A DNA stretch of 64,000 nt. Source: Roseiarcus sp963807735 (GTDB lineage Bacteria; Pseudomonadota; Alphaproteobacteria; Rhizobiales; Beijerinckiaceae). The notes under the pieces are model-generated. The model saw only the letters and a list, made by a program, of their open reading frames with translations. It searched no databases and was not told where the DNA came from. The stretch is taken from NCBI GenBank assembly GCA_963807735.1, contig CAWEDI010000031.1, forward strand, positions 39,015 through 103,014, read 5' to 3'. Every line of letters begins with the position of its first letter. Within the stretch, counting starts at the first letter, position 1. Made by a program: the position numbers and the translations under genes. This document shows, one piece after another, positions 28,909 to 37,954 of the stretch.

Positions 28909-29610
28909 ATGACAACGACGGAATCCACTTCGGTCGAATTGGAGCCGCTGGATCTGGCGGCGATGCTATGCTCGCGCGTCTGCCACGACGTCATCAGCCC
29001 GGTGGGCGCGATCGTCAACGGGCTCGAAGTGCTCGAAGACGAAGAAGATCCATCGATGCGCGACGTCGCCCTCGATCTCATCAAGCGCAGCGCCAGCGGC
29101 GCCTCCGCCAAGCTGCAATTCTGCCGGCTCGCCTTCGGCGCCGCCGGCTCGGTCGGCGCGTCGATCGACACCGGCGACGCCGAAGCGGTGGCGCGCGGCC
29201 TGCTGGCGACGGAGAAGACCGCGCTCGTCTGGAGGGCGCCGCGGCAGTTCCTGCCGAAGAACAAAGTCAAGCTGCTGCTCAACCTCTGCCAGATCGCCAA
29301 TGCGTCGATTCCGCGCGGCGGCGTGATCGAGGTCGATTCCACCGGCGAGGGCGAGCGCGCGAGCCTGCGGGTCATCTCGAAGGGGACGAACTCGAAGCTT
29401 CCCGCCGGATTCGTCGATCTTCTGTGCGGGCGCAACGCCTTGGCGAAGGTCGACGCGCATAGCATCCAGCCCTATTACGCCGGCCTGGTCGCGCGCGAAT
29501 GCGGCCTCGAAGTCACCGTCGAGCACGGCGTCGAGGGCTACCAGTTCGACGCCATGCCGTCGCCGATCGCCAGCGAAGTCGCCGCCGGCGCCGACGGCGC
29601 GGTGCATTAA
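28909..29610 (+). CDS. chpT: Histidine phosphotransferase ChpT
   Basis: 233 residues. ChpT relays phosphate from CckA to CtrA and CpdR, controlling the alphaproteobacterial cell cycle. A dimerisation-phosphotransfer helix with His26 in SRVCHDVISPVGAIVNGLE is followed by the degenerate ATPase-like domain (KVKLLLNLCQIANASIPRGG, SIQPYYAGLVARECG). The start at 28909 is preceded by acaggga; the in-frame region upstream overlaps cysQ and is rejected. Confidence 0.93.
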   Translation: MTTTESTSVELEPLDLAAMLCSRVCHDVISPVGAIVNGLEVLEDEEDPSMRDVALDLIKRSASGASAKLQFCRLAFGAAGSVGASIDTGDAEAVARGLLATEKTALVWRAPRQFLPKNKVKLLLNLCQIANASIPRGGVIEVDSTGEGERASLRVISKGTNSKLPAGFVDLLCGRNALAKVDAHSIQPYYAGLVARECGLEVTVEHGVEGYQFDAMPSPIASEVAAGADGAVH

Positions 29611-29965
29611 CCCGGCATTGACCGCGTAAACACAGCCGAATCCGTTCGGCTTCCCCCCTTCAAACGCTTTTTAACTCGGCGACCCGAAGTTCCGGTGAGC
29701 GAATTGGATTTCGCCGCCGGAGCCGCGAACTTGTGTGTCCTTCCGAAAAGTTCTCGTTCAAAATGTGCAGAGTTTTTCGACGCGGACGAAGCTTTTTTAC
29801 TTCAGGGTGGTGATGGTCATTCAGCGCCGCAAGTTGCGGACAGAATATCGTCGGTCCTCGGCGTCGTTCACTTGAGCGATCAGGCGGGGTCCTATCTCGA
29901 CCCGGCCGGCGCAAGCCGTCCGACGTGGCGCCGTACCTGAAGTCTTAACTCATCAGTCTGGGGGA
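29611..29965. other. Intergenic region between chpT and the receiver gene
   Basis: 355 bases without a convincing gene. An open frame of 81 codons (29695-29940) has no recognisable similarity or good ribosome site and is not called. The composition is less GC-rich than the neighbours in places (29750-29800), which suits a promoter region. No hairpin followed by T run seen. Confidence 0.4.
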
Positions 29966-29971
29966 ATGAAA

Positions 29972-30337
29972 ATGAAGCAAGTTCTCGTCGTTGACGATTC
30001 GCCCGTCATCCGCAAGATCACCCGCCGCATCCTGGAAGGCATGCGGTTGAGCACCTCCGAAGCCTCGGACGGTCGGCAGGCGCTGGCCGCCTGCTCCTTC
30101 CTGATGCCCGACGCGATCTTCGTCGACAGCAGCATGCCGGGCCTCGACGGCTACGACTTCGTGCGCGAATTGCGCCAGATGCCAGGCGGCGAAAAGCCGA
30201 AAGTGGTGTTCTGCTCCACCGAGCACGAAGTCTCGCTTATCGCCCGCGCCATGCACGCGGGCGCCGACGAGTTCCTGATGAAGCCGTTCGACCGCAAGTC
30301 GGTCGAGACGAAATTCACCAACGTCGGCATTTGCTGA
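29972..30337 (+). CDS. Single-domain response regulator (CheY-like)
   Basis: 121 residues, one receiver domain: acidic pocket VVDDS (Asp8, Asp9), phosphoacceptor Asp52 in IFVDSSMPGLDG, Thr/Ser switch in VVFCSTEHE and Lys in DEFLMKPFDRKS. No output domain, so it signals through protein contact. ATG 29972 has gggg seven bases upstream; ATG 29966 has no spacing. It follows chpT on the same strand, and similar chpT-receiver pairs occur in alphaproteobacteria; a direct link is inference. Confidence 0.9.
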   Translation: MKQVLVVDDSPVIRKITRRILEGMRLSTSEASDGRQALAACSFLMPDAIFVDSSMPGLDGYDFVRELRQMPGGEKPKVVFCSTEHEVSLIARAMHAGADEFLMKPFDRKSVETKFTNVGIC

Positions 30338-30350
30338 TCCCTTTCCCCGC

Positions 30351-31310
30351 CTAATCCGACGACGTTCCGTCGGGGGGCGTAACCGGCGCGTCTTCCCCGC
30401 CGGCGTGGAAACCGTAGGGCGAGCGCAACCGGCGACGCCGGCCGCGCGGCGGCAAAGGCGGCTCCCCCGCCGCCGGGCTCTCGGCGACCGCCGCCGCCGG
30501 GGCGGCGGCTTCCACGAACTCGGGAACCTCGACCGGCGCCTCGACAACAGGCTGCGGCGCATCGAGGATCTCGGCGGGCGTCGGCACGCGAGGCGCGGCG
30601 GTGATGAACGACGGCAAGCTCGCGGCGGGAATCTCCACCGTCGGCTGCGGGTCGCGCTGCGGATTCACGTCGCGATAGTTGCGGAACTCGCGCTGCTGTG
30701 GCCGATTGTCGGGCGCGCCGCGATTGTCGCGCGGGACATTGTCATTGCGGTCGTTGAACGGCGGCCGCGGCGGCCGGTTGTCGGGCCGATTCTGCTGCGG
30801 ACGATCGTTGCGCGGCTGAAAGCCGCCGTTGCGATCGCCGTGTTGCTGCCGGTCGCCGTCGTAAGGCTGGCGATCGCTGTACCCGTAGCCGCCGCCGGGG
30901 CCGCCTTGTTGCGGCTGCGGCGCGTACGGCTGCGGCTGCTGCGGATTGAAGGCGGGCGCGCGTTCCGCTGGCGACGCGAAACGGTCGAGCACGCCGCCGT
31001 CGTCCTCCTCCTCCTCTTCGGGCTCCGGCTCGCCGGGGGCGCGACCTTGCGCGGCGAGCTGGGCGGCCTGAGCGGCGGCGATCAGCCGATAGTAATGCTC
31101 GGCGTGCTGGAGATAATTCTCCGCCGCGACGGGGTCGCCGCTGGTATGGGCGTCACGGGCGAGTTGAAGATATTTTTCGGCGATGTGGTGAGCATTGCCG
31201 CGAATCTTGACGTCCGGACCGTTCGATTCGTAGGAACGGGTCAACGGGTTGGGGCCACGGCGGTTATTCGTCGGCCGACCGCGCATTCTTTTGTTTTGCC
31301 CAGGTCTCAT
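30351..31310 (-). CDS. DUF4167 domain protein
   Basis: 319 residues. The conserved N-terminal domain reads MRPGQNKRMRGRPTNNRRGP, then NPLTRSYESNGPDVKIRGNA and HHIAEKYLQLARDAHTSGD; this defines DUF4167, an alphaproteobacterial family often annotated as possibly RNA-binding. After residue 90 the chain is low-complexity, rich in Gln, Pro, Asn, Arg and Gly (such as RNDRPQQNRPDNRPPRPPFN), and likely disordered, with an Ala/Pro C-terminal tail. aaggaa precedes the start. A long leader (31311-31702) lies upstream. Confidence 0.9.
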   Translation of the reverse strand: MRPGQNKRMRGRPTNNRRGPNPLTRSYESNGPDVKIRGNAHHIAEKYLQLARDAHTSGDPVAAENYLQHAEHYYRLIAAAQAAQLAAQGRAPGEPEPEEEEEDDGGVLDRFASPAERAPAFNPQQPQPYAPQPQQGGPGGGYGYSDRQPYDGDRQQHGDRNGGFQPRNDRPQQNRPDNRPPRPPFNDRNDNVPRDNRGAPDNRPQQREFRNYRDVNPQRDPQPTVEIPAASLPSFITAAPRVPTPAEILDAPQPVVEAPVEVPEFVEAAAPAAAVAESPAAGEPPLPPRGRRRRLRSPYGFHAGGEDAPVTPPDGTSSD

Positions 31311-31702
31311 TCGGAATTCCTTGAGATTACTTTTGGATAGCCGGGTATGAGGGCGCTTATCGACAGATAAGCGCGGCCAAGCGCAATCTAACGATCCCGA
31401 CTGTCGGTTCCTTCATGCGAATGCGTGCACACGCGGCTCGCGTCCCGCGATGCGCCAAGCCCTGGCTCCGTCAAGTTTGGAACCGTTCCTGGCGATCCCT
31501 GGAATCGCAGGTCGTGTTCGTAGCTGGCCCTACGTTCCACGCGAGCTTCGCATGACGCTCGCAGCGTGAAGCCAAATCGCTACGCAAAGCTAAACGGATC
31601 GAACGCCGCTTCCAGCGCCGCCCCGCGTGTTCCCGACAGGACTTATACCGTTTCACGGGATTCGCCAAGGGTCAATTGCGGCCCTCCCCGGAATTTTCGG
31701 CG
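31311..31702. other. Long leader upstream of the DUF4167 gene
   Basis: 392 bases with no gene I accept. It holds a perfect hairpin, gcgcttatc / gataagcgc with loop gaca (31353-31374), about 43 bases before the DUF4167 start. On the minus strand, TTGGCG followed 15 bases later by TATAAG (about 31640-31666) could be a weak promoter. A 65-codon minus-strand frame (31471-31668) has no ribosome site or recognisable motif. It may be a structured 5' leader or a small RNA. Confidence 0.4.
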
Positions 31703-33037
31703 TCAAGTCGTCGGATAGCGCGCCGCCAGCAGGGCAAGCAGGGCGCGGGCGGCTTGGATTTCGCCACCCTGCGGTCCGATCGCGCGCGGCTTCGGGTTCC
31801 AACCGTAGACGTCGAAATGCGCCCAGGATTTCGCGCCTTCGGCGAATCGGCGCAGGAACAGCGCCGCGGTGATCGAGCCGGCGAACGGGCTGCCGGGCGC
31901 GTTGTTGAGATCGGCGAACGGACTGTCGAGCATGCCGGCGTACGGACGCCACAGCGGCAGCCGCCACACCGGATCGCAGACCGCCTCCGCGAATCGCGCA
32001 ACGTCGGCGGCGAGCTCATCGTCATCGGTGTAGAACGGCGGCAGGTCGGGGCCGAGCGCCACGCGCGCCGCGCCGGTAAGGGTCGCGAAATCGATCAGGA
32101 GGTCCGGCGTCTCCTCCGCCGCCAGGCTCAGCGCGTCGGCGAGGATCAGCCGGCCTTCGGCGTCGGTGTTGCCGATCTCCACCGTCAGGCCTTTGCGGCT
32201 TTTGTAAATGTCGCCCGGCCGCATCGCCGCGGCGGAAATGGCGTTCTCGACGATCGGGATCAGCACGCGCAGCCTGACGCCAAGCCGCTCCTCCATGACG
32301 AGGCGCGCCAGGGTCAGCGCGACCGCGGCGCCGCCCATGTCTTTCTTCATCAGCTCCATGCCGCTGGCGGGCTTGATATCGAGGCCGCCGGTGTCGAACA
32401 CGACGCCCTTGCCGACCAGCGTCACTTTCGGCGCGTCGGCGCGGCCCCAGGAGAAATCGACCAGCCGCGGCGCCTCGGCCGCCGCCGCGCCGACGGCGGC
32501 GATCAGCGGAAAACCGGCGGAAAGCGCGTCGCCGACGATCACCCGGGCCTCCGCGCCGAATTCGCCCGCAAGCCCGGTCGCCTCCCGCTCCAGCACGGAC
32601 GGCGTCAGGGCGTTGGCCGGCAGGTTGATGAGGTCGCGACCGCGCGCTATCGCCGCCGCGATGCGTTCGAGCCCGGCCGCTTTCGCGTCGGTCTCGAGGC
32701 TCGGCGCGGCGCGGGGCGGGGCCTTGAAGCGCTCGAACCGATAGCGCGCCAGCAGGAAGGCCAGCGTCGCAAGATCGGGTTTCGCCGGCGAGGTGGCGAA
32801 TCGATAGGCCCCCGGCGGCAGGCTCGTCGCCAGCTTGCCGGCGGCGAGCGGGTCGTCGGGGTCCTCGCCGAACAGCACGCCGGCGAGGGCGCCGTCCGGC
32901 GCCGGAACGAGCTGGAGGCGGCCGGGCTTGGGCTCGAAGCCGCAAGCCGCAGCGAAATCCGAGGCGAGCGCGCCGATCTCGTCGCGAACAGCGTCGAAGC
33001 TTTGCGGGGTGACGAACCAGATGGGGATTGCGGTCAC
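31703..33037 (-). CDS. Leucyl aminopeptidase family protein (M17)
   Basis: 444 residues from GTG 33037. The C-terminal catalytic domain of cytosol aminopeptidases is complete: VTLVGKGVVFDTGGLDIKP, MKKDMGGAAVAL with the metal-binding Asp, and the signature NTDAEGRLILADAL. The N-terminal domain is short and diverged from E. coli PepA, as in alphaproteobacterial PepB-like peptidases. It would remove N-terminal residues from peptides in the cytoplasm with two metal ions. In-frame codons upstream to 33175 look non-coding. Confidence 0.9.
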   Translation of the reverse strand: MTAIPIWFVTPQSFDAVRDEIGALASDFAAACGFEPKPGRLQLVPAPDGALAGVLFGEDPDDPLAAGKLATSLPPGAYRFATSPAKPDLATLAFLLARYRFERFKAPPRAAPSLETDAKAAGLERIAAAIARGRDLINLPANALTPSVLEREATGLAGEFGAEARVIVGDALSAGFPLIAAVGAAAAEAPRLVDFSWGRADAPKVTLVGKGVVFDTGGLDIKPASGMELMKKDMGGAAVALTLARLVMEERLGVRLRVLIPIVENAISAAAMRPGDIYKSRKGLTVEIGNTDAEGRLILADALSLAAEETPDLLIDFATLTGAARVALGPDLPPFYTDDDELAADVARFAEAVCDPVWRLPLWRPYAGMLDSPFADLNNAPGSPFAGSITAALFLRRFAEGAKSWAHFDVYGWNPKPRAIGPQGGEIQAARALLALLAARYPTT

Positions 33038-33200
33038 GGAGCCGGGCCTGGTGAGGGAGATCGAAATCGACCGCAGCTTAGAGCGCGCGGCGATGAAGTG
33101 GGAACGGGTTTTTTCGCGACGCCAGAGCGGCCGAACTCGACGCTCGCCGAGGCGCTTTGCCGATATCGTCGTCAACTTGTGCGCAAGGAGCGTCCCTCGT

Positions 33201-35063
33201 TCACTCCTCCGGCAACCCCGCTTTGCGCAGCGCGTCGAACGCCGGCTGCAGAACAGGTTTGTGCTCGGCCAGATATTTTATGCTGAACTTGGGATTGAGG
33301 CGCCGAGCTTCGGCGAGGGCGACCTTCGCCTGATCTATCTCGCCTTTCAGCGAATGGGCGGCGGCGAGTTCCAGGTAGCACAACGGAATCCGATAGCCGG
33401 CATCGATCGCCATGCCAAAATCCCCGATAGCCGCGTCGAGATGCCCCAGGCCGAGTTCAGCGTCGGCAAGGAAGCAGCGCCACTGGGAAATTCGCGGATC
33501 TCGCGGACTGAGCCGCATGGCTTGTTCAACATCGGACTTCGCTTGTTCGAACTCACGCAAATACGCTTCCACACTGCTCCGCATTCCATGAAGATAGGCG
33601 GAATTCGGATTGATGGTCAGCCCGGCGTTGGCGACCCGGAGGGCGTCGTTCGTGCGCCCTGTAGTATTCAAATATAAGACTTTCGCCCCGTAGGCGTTCA
33701 TATTGTCATGCGCAATCGCGATGGATCGATCGGCTTGATCCAGTATTTTTGCGTCGTAGTCGGTTCCGGGATTATTCCAAAGATAGAATTCGTTCATGTA
33801 GGTGTGAGCCTCCCCGGCCAAGGCGGCGTCGTCGTTCGGGTCGATCGCGAGCGCCCGGTCGAACAGGGCTCGCACGGCGAGGACGTTGTCCTTCGTTAGC
33901 CGCTGTTGCGCCCATTGGTTGATTGCGGCCCAGCCGCGCATGTCGAGATCGATGGCGTCGGGGTTTTTCGAGTGGGCGCCCGCTTCCCCCTCCGCCTTGA
34001 CCAGTTCGTAACCCAGCGCATTCGCCAGTCGCGCCACCACTTGATCCTGGAGCTTGAATAGATCGGCGACGTCTTCCTCGAAGCGGTCGGCCCAGAGATG
34101 AGCGCCGGAGGCCGCGTCGATCAGCTGGGCATTGACCCGCACTCGGTTCTGATCGCGCTGGACCGAACCTTCGAGCACATAGCGCACGCCAAGTTCCTTG
34201 CCGATCTCTTTGGCGTCGATTGCCTTGCCTTTGTAGCTGAACGCCGTGTTGCGGGCGATGACGAAGCTGTTGCGGATGCGCGCAAGCTCGGTCGTCAGAT
34301 TTTCGGTGACGCCGTCGGCGAAATAGTCTTGGGCCGGGTCGCCAGAGAGGTTCGTGAACGGCAGCACGACGACGGAAAGATGCGTGGCCTCGGCCGGGGC
34401 GGTCGCGACGACCGCGGGGCGGTTTCCGGCGAAATACCATGTTCCGCCCGCAACCCCGATGAGAGCGGCGAGCGCGGCGACGAGCGCCGCAAGTCGCAGT
34501 TTCGGCTTTGGCGCAATGGCCGCCTTGGCGATCGCCGGCGCGACGACTTGCAACGAATACGCCCGCACCGGTTCGGCGATGTTTTTGAGCTGCGTCGGGC
34601 CGAGGTCGGTCACGGCGAGATCGAGCCGGCCCTTCACCTGCCAATACGCTTGCTCGGAGAGACAGATCGCGCCGGGTTCGGCGATGCCCTCCAGCCGTGC
34701 GGCGACGTTGACGCCGTCGCCCATCAGATCGCCGTCGCTCTCCTCGACGACGTCGCCGAGATGAATGCCGATCCGAAACACGATGCGGCGATCCTCGGGC
34801 ACGCCGGCGTTGCGCTCGACCATCGCGTTTTGAACTTCGATCGCGCAACGCACGGCGTCGACCACGCTGCGGAATTCGACGATCGAGCCATCGCCCGTGC
34901 GCTTCACCACCCGCCCGTTATGCACGAGGATGGTCGGGTCGATCAGATCGCTTCGCAGCGCCCTGAGCCGCGCCAGCACGCGATCCTCGTCGGCGCGGGC
35001 GAGCCGGCTGTAGCCGACCACGTCCATGCACAGGATCGCCGTGAGTTTGCGTGTTTCCGCCAT
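33201..35063 (-). CDS. Class III adenylate/guanylate cyclase with TPR domain
   Basis: 620 residues. Order: cyclase domain (residues 1-170; ILCMDVVGYSRLA with metal Asp14, KRTGDGSIVEF, GDLMGDGVNVAARLEGIAEP), one membrane segment (about 192-212), a TolB-like segment (VVLPFTNLSGDPAQDYFADG with LTTELARI and YVLEGSVQR), then C-terminal tetratricopeptide repeats. This layout is common in Bradyrhizobium-type genomes. The domain likely makes cAMP in the cytoplasm, with the TPR part outside the membrane as sensor or scaffold. Confidence 0.88.
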   Translation of the reverse strand: MAETRKLTAILCMDVVGYSRLARADEDRVLARLRALRSDLIDPTILVHNGRVVKRTGDGSIVEFRSVVDAVRCAIEVQNAMVERNAGVPEDRRIVFRIGIHLGDVVEESDGDLMGDGVNVAARLEGIAEPGAICLSEQAYWQVKGRLDLAVTDLGPTQLKNIAEPVRAYSLQVVAPAIAKAAIAPKPKLRLAALVAALAALIGVAGGTWYFAGNRPAVVATAPAEATHLSVVVLPFTNLSGDPAQDYFADGVTENLTTELARIRNSFVIARNTAFSYKGKAIDAKEIGKELGVRYVLEGSVQRDQNRVRVNAQLIDAASGAHLWADRFEEDVADLFKLQDQVVARLANALGYELVKAEGEAGAHSKNPDAIDLDMRGWAAINQWAQQRLTKDNVLAVRALFDRALAIDPNDDAALAGEAHTYMNEFYLWNNPGTDYDAKILDQADRSIAIAHDNMNAYGAKVLYLNTTGRTNDALRVANAGLTINPNSAYLHGMRSSVEAYLREFEQAKSDVEQAMRLSPRDPRISQWRCFLADAELGLGHLDAAIGDFGMAIDAGYRIPLCYLELAAAHSLKGEIDQAKVALAEARRLNPKFSIKYLAEHKPVLQPAFDALRKAGLPEE

Positions 35064-35150
35064 CTGGGCCCCGCCCCGCCCTGACTAGCACGAGTGGGGC
35101 CAACGCCGGCATCGCGACGCTGGCTTCGGAGCAGGAATAGGCGAGCCTTT

Positions 35151-35173
35151 GTTAACCCCTCATTAGGGTTAAC
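35151..35173. promoter_or_regulatory. Inverted repeat with CtrA-like half-sites upstream of the TadD-like gene
   Basis: A perfect inverted repeat gttaaccc - 7 bases - gggttaac, 43 bases before the TadD-like start. It contains TTAA-N7-TTAG (35152-35166), one base off the CtrA consensus TTAA-N7-TTAA. chpT is in the window, so CtrA control of pilus genes is plausible. Pattern-based only. Confidence 0.45.
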
Positions 35174-35215
35174 GAAATATTGTAGGGGCGCTTCTCGAAT
35201 CCCTGCGAGCCCCCA

Positions 35216-36043
35216 ATGCCGCGCATCCTGCCTTCTCGTCTCTGCGGCGTCTTCGGCGTTCTGCTCGCGCTGTCGCTTGCCGGCTGCGACAATTTCGGCG
35301 ACGTCACCGCCTCGATCGCGGGCTCGTCTTCGACGCCGCTTCCCGCCGAGCCCGACGGTCTGCGGGCCTACGCCGATCATTGGGGGCAGGTCTACGGCGA
35401 GAAGCCCGGCGAGAAATACGCCTCGATCAACTACGCCCGCGCCTTGCGCGCCCTGACCCGCTACAAGGAGGCGGCGGCGGTGATGCAGGCGGCGGCCGTC
35501 AAGGCGCCGGCGGACTACGAGGTGCTCGGCGAATACGGCAAGGCGCTGGCCGACAACGGCGATCTCGCGCAGGCCAAGGACGTGCTGTCCCGCGCCTATC
35601 CGCCCGACCGGCCGAACTGGACGCTGCTCTCGGTCCAGGGATCGGTCGCCGACCGGCTCGACGATCACGCGCAGGCCCAGCAGTTCTATCAGTCCGCGCT
35701 GAAGATCTCCCCCAACGACCCCGGCGTGCTGAGCAACCTCGGATTGTCGTATGCGCTGTCGAAACAGCTCGGCTCGGCCGAGGACACTTTGCGCCGGGCG
35801 GCGTTGCAGCCCAAGGCGGATTCGCGGGTGCGGCAGAATCTGGCGCTCGTGCTGGCCTTGGAGGGCAAGTTCGGCGAAGCCGAGGACGTCAGCCGCCGCG
35901 ACATGTCGCCCGACGAGGCGGCCAAGAACGTGCAAGCGATTCGCAGCATGATCGCGCAGAACAATTCGTGGCGCGCCTTGCAGGGGGCGAGCCCGAAGCG
36001 GCTGTCGAAGATGAAGCCCGATTCCGCCGCCGCGCCGAGCTGA
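35216..36043 (+). CDS. TadD-like tetratricopeptide lipoprotein
   Basis: 275 residues. Lipobox LSLAGC with Cys24 after a hydrophobic signal, then TPR units: YASINYARALRALTRYKEAA, YEVLGEYGKALADNGDLAQA, and ISPNDPGVLSNLGLSYAL. This matches TadD, the pilotin-like outer-membrane lipoprotein of Flp/tad secretion. It sits about 15 kb from the cpa cluster, a common arrangement in Rhizobiales, and is convergent with ugd. Confidence 0.82.
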   Translation: MPRILPSRLCGVFGVLLALSLAGCDNFGDVTASIAGSSSTPLPAEPDGLRAYADHWGQVYGEKPGEKYASINYARALRALTRYKEAAAVMQAAAVKAPADYEVLGEYGKALADNGDLAQAKDVLSRAYPPDRPNWTLLSVQGSVADRLDDHAQAQQFYQSALKISPNDPGVLSNLGLSYALSKQLGSAEDTLRRAALQPKADSRVRQNLALVLALEGKFGEAEDVSRRDMSPDEAAKNVQAIRSMIAQNNSWRALQGASPKRLSKMKPDSAAAPS

Positions 36044-36045
36044 CC

Positions 36046-37350
36046 TCAGGCGACGCCGACGCCGAAATAAGCGAAGCCGCGCCGGCGGACGTCCTCGGCG
36101 CTGTAGACATTGCGCAGATCAACGAGGGTCTTGGCGGCCATCACGGCGCCGAGCCGAACGAAATCGAGCGCGCGGAACCGGTCCCATTCGGTGACGATGA
36201 CCAGCGCCTCGGCGCCGGTCGCGCAATCGTAGGCGTCCTCGCAGAAGGTCGCGTTCGGCAGGTTCGGCTTCGCCTGCGCCATCGCGCCAGGATCGAACAC
36301 CCGCAAGCTCGCGCCGGCGTCTTCGAGCGCCTGGGCCAGCGCCAGTGACGGCGCGTCGCGCATGTCGTCGGTGTTGGGTTTGAACGCGAGGCCGAGCAGG
36401 CCGATCGTCTTGCCGCGCACCGAGCCGCCGCAGGCGGCGATCACCTTTTTCGACATGGCGCGCTTGCGTTGGTCGTTGACGGCGACGACGGTCTCGACGA
36501 TGCGGATCGGCGCGTCGGCGTCCTGGCCGGTCTTGACCAGCGCCAACGTGTCCTTGGGAAAGCACGAGCCGCCGAAGCCCGGGCCGGCGTGCAGGTATTT
36601 CGAGCCGATGCGGTTGTCCATGCCGATGCCGCTGGCGACGTCCTGCACATTGGCGCCGACCTTCTCGCAGAGATCGGCGATCTCGTTGATGAAGGTGATC
36701 TTGGTCGCCAGGAACGCGTTGGCCGCGTATTTGATGAGCTCGGAAGTGCGGCGGTCGACGAACAGCAGCGGCGGCTTGTTGAGGTTTAGCGGCCGGTAGA
36801 TCTCGGTCATCAGCGCCCGCGCCCGCTCGGCCGAGGCGCCGATGACGATGCGGTCAGGCCGCTTGAAGTCATTGATCGCCGACCCCTCGCGCAAGAACTC
36901 CGGGTTCGACACCACTTCGAACTCGGCTTGCGGATTGACCTCACGGGCGATGCGCTCGACTTCGTCGCCGGTTCCCACCGGCACCGTCGATTTGGTGACG
37001 ATGACGACGAAGCCCTCCGCCGCCGCGGCCGCTTCGCGGGTCGCGGCGTAGACGTAGGAGAGGTCGGCGTGGCCGTCGCCGCGCCGCGAGGGCGTTCCGA
37101 CGGCGATGAAGATCGCCTCCGCCCCGCGCACGGCCTCGGTCACGTCGCTGGTGAACGAGAGCTGGCCCTGGCGCATGGTGTTGGCGACGAGCGCATCGAG
37201 GCCGGGCTCGAAGATCGGGATTTCGCCGCGTCGCAGCGCCGCGACCTTCTCCGCGTCCTTGTCGACGCAGACGACCGTGTGGCCGAAGTCGGCGAAGCAC
37301 GCGCCCGACACCAAGCCGACGTAACCCGCGCCAATCACCGCAAGACGCAT
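36046..37350 (-). CDS. ugd: UDP-glucose 6-dehydrogenase
   Basis: 434 residues. Oxidises UDP-glucose to UDP-glucuronate for exopolysaccharide or lipid modification. N-terminal NAD site IGAGYVGLVSGACFADFGH, FIAVGTPSRRGDGHADLSYV, the Lys of IKYAANAFLATKITFINE, and catalytic Cys in GFGGSCFPKDTLAL. Full length. Stand-alone here with no sugar cluster directly adjacent. Confidence 0.96.
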   Translation of the reverse strand: MRLAVIGAGYVGLVSGACFADFGHTVVCVDKDAEKVAALRRGEIPIFEPGLDALVANTMRQGQLSFTSDVTEAVRGAEAIFIAVGTPSRRGDGHADLSYVYAATREAAAAAEGFVVIVTKSTVPVGTGDEVERIAREVNPQAEFEVVSNPEFLREGSAINDFKRPDRIVIGASAERARALMTEIYRPLNLNKPPLLFVDRRTSELIKYAANAFLATKITFINEIADLCEKVGANVQDVASGIGMDNRIGSKYLHAGPGFGGSCFPKDTLALVKTGQDADAPIRIVETVVAVNDQRKRAMSKKVIAACGGSVRGKTIGLLGLAFKPNTDDMRDAPSLALAQALEDAGASLRVFDPGAMAQAKPNLPNATFCEDAYDCATGAEALVIVTEWDRFRALDFVRLGAVMAAKTLVDLRNVYSAEDVRRRGFAYFGVGVA

Positions 37351-37384
37351 CGTGAAGATCCCCTATGTCGCCGCGACGCGCCCG

Positions 37385-37799
37385 CTACGCCGTCTCGAAA
37401 TTGATGTCGTGCGCCCCCTCCCACAGGCACTTTCGCCCGAGCGGGTAAAGATTCTCAAGCCCCGACGTCAGCGTCAGGAAATGATTGCCGGCGAGCTGTC
37501 CGACCTTGGAAGCGAACCGCACGCCGCCATAGGCGAGCAGGATCTCGGTTTCGCTGAGCCCGCCGGGATAGAGAATGACCTGGCCGGGGGCCGGAAAGCT
37601 CGTGTGATTTTCGTTAGCCGACGTCGAAATCATAATCGCCGAGCGGAATCCACACGCCTTCGCCGCTCCAGCGCACGTGCACGACCTTGCTTTCGAACGG
37701 CAAGCGGCCAAGGAAGGAGGCGCAGGTCTTCGGCGCCAAATCGATCTCCAGACGCGCCTCGAACACATAGGGGCCGGCGGTCACTTTCAACTTGCTCAT
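37385..37799 (-). pseudogene. DUF3830 family protein, one frameshift as assembled
   Basis: About 138 residues in two frames. First part (37799 to about 37616): MSKLKVTAGPYVFEARLEID, ending WIPLGDYDFDV. Second part: NENHTSFPAPGQVILYPGG, SETEILLAYGG, ASKVGQLAGNHFLT and LWEGAHDINFETA. Together they give the whole DUF3830 cyclophilin-like fold. One extra G near 37614 breaks the frame. ggagcc precedes the start. Function unknown; such genes often sit near amidohydrolase or racemase genes. Confidence 0.82.
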
Positions 37800-37954
37800 G
37801 CAGGCTCCCTCGAATCCGCCGGCGCGGCGATCCGGGCGAGGGTAGCGCGCGCGGGCTAGTCTTGCCAGCTTCCGTAAGGGGTTCGCCGACTTCGAGACTT
37901 TCTTTCCCCACGCGGGCGCGGCTATGATCCGCGTCACAGCCGATGGAACGCGCC

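Noticed and set aside
29695..29940. 81-codon frame between chpT and the receiver gene
   Set aside because: No ribosome site, no recognisable motif, and the composition does not follow coding third-position bias.
31471..31668. 65-codon minus-strand frame upstream of DUF4167
   Set aside because: Arg/Ser/Thr-rich translation without motif; more likely part of a leader or non-coding DNA.
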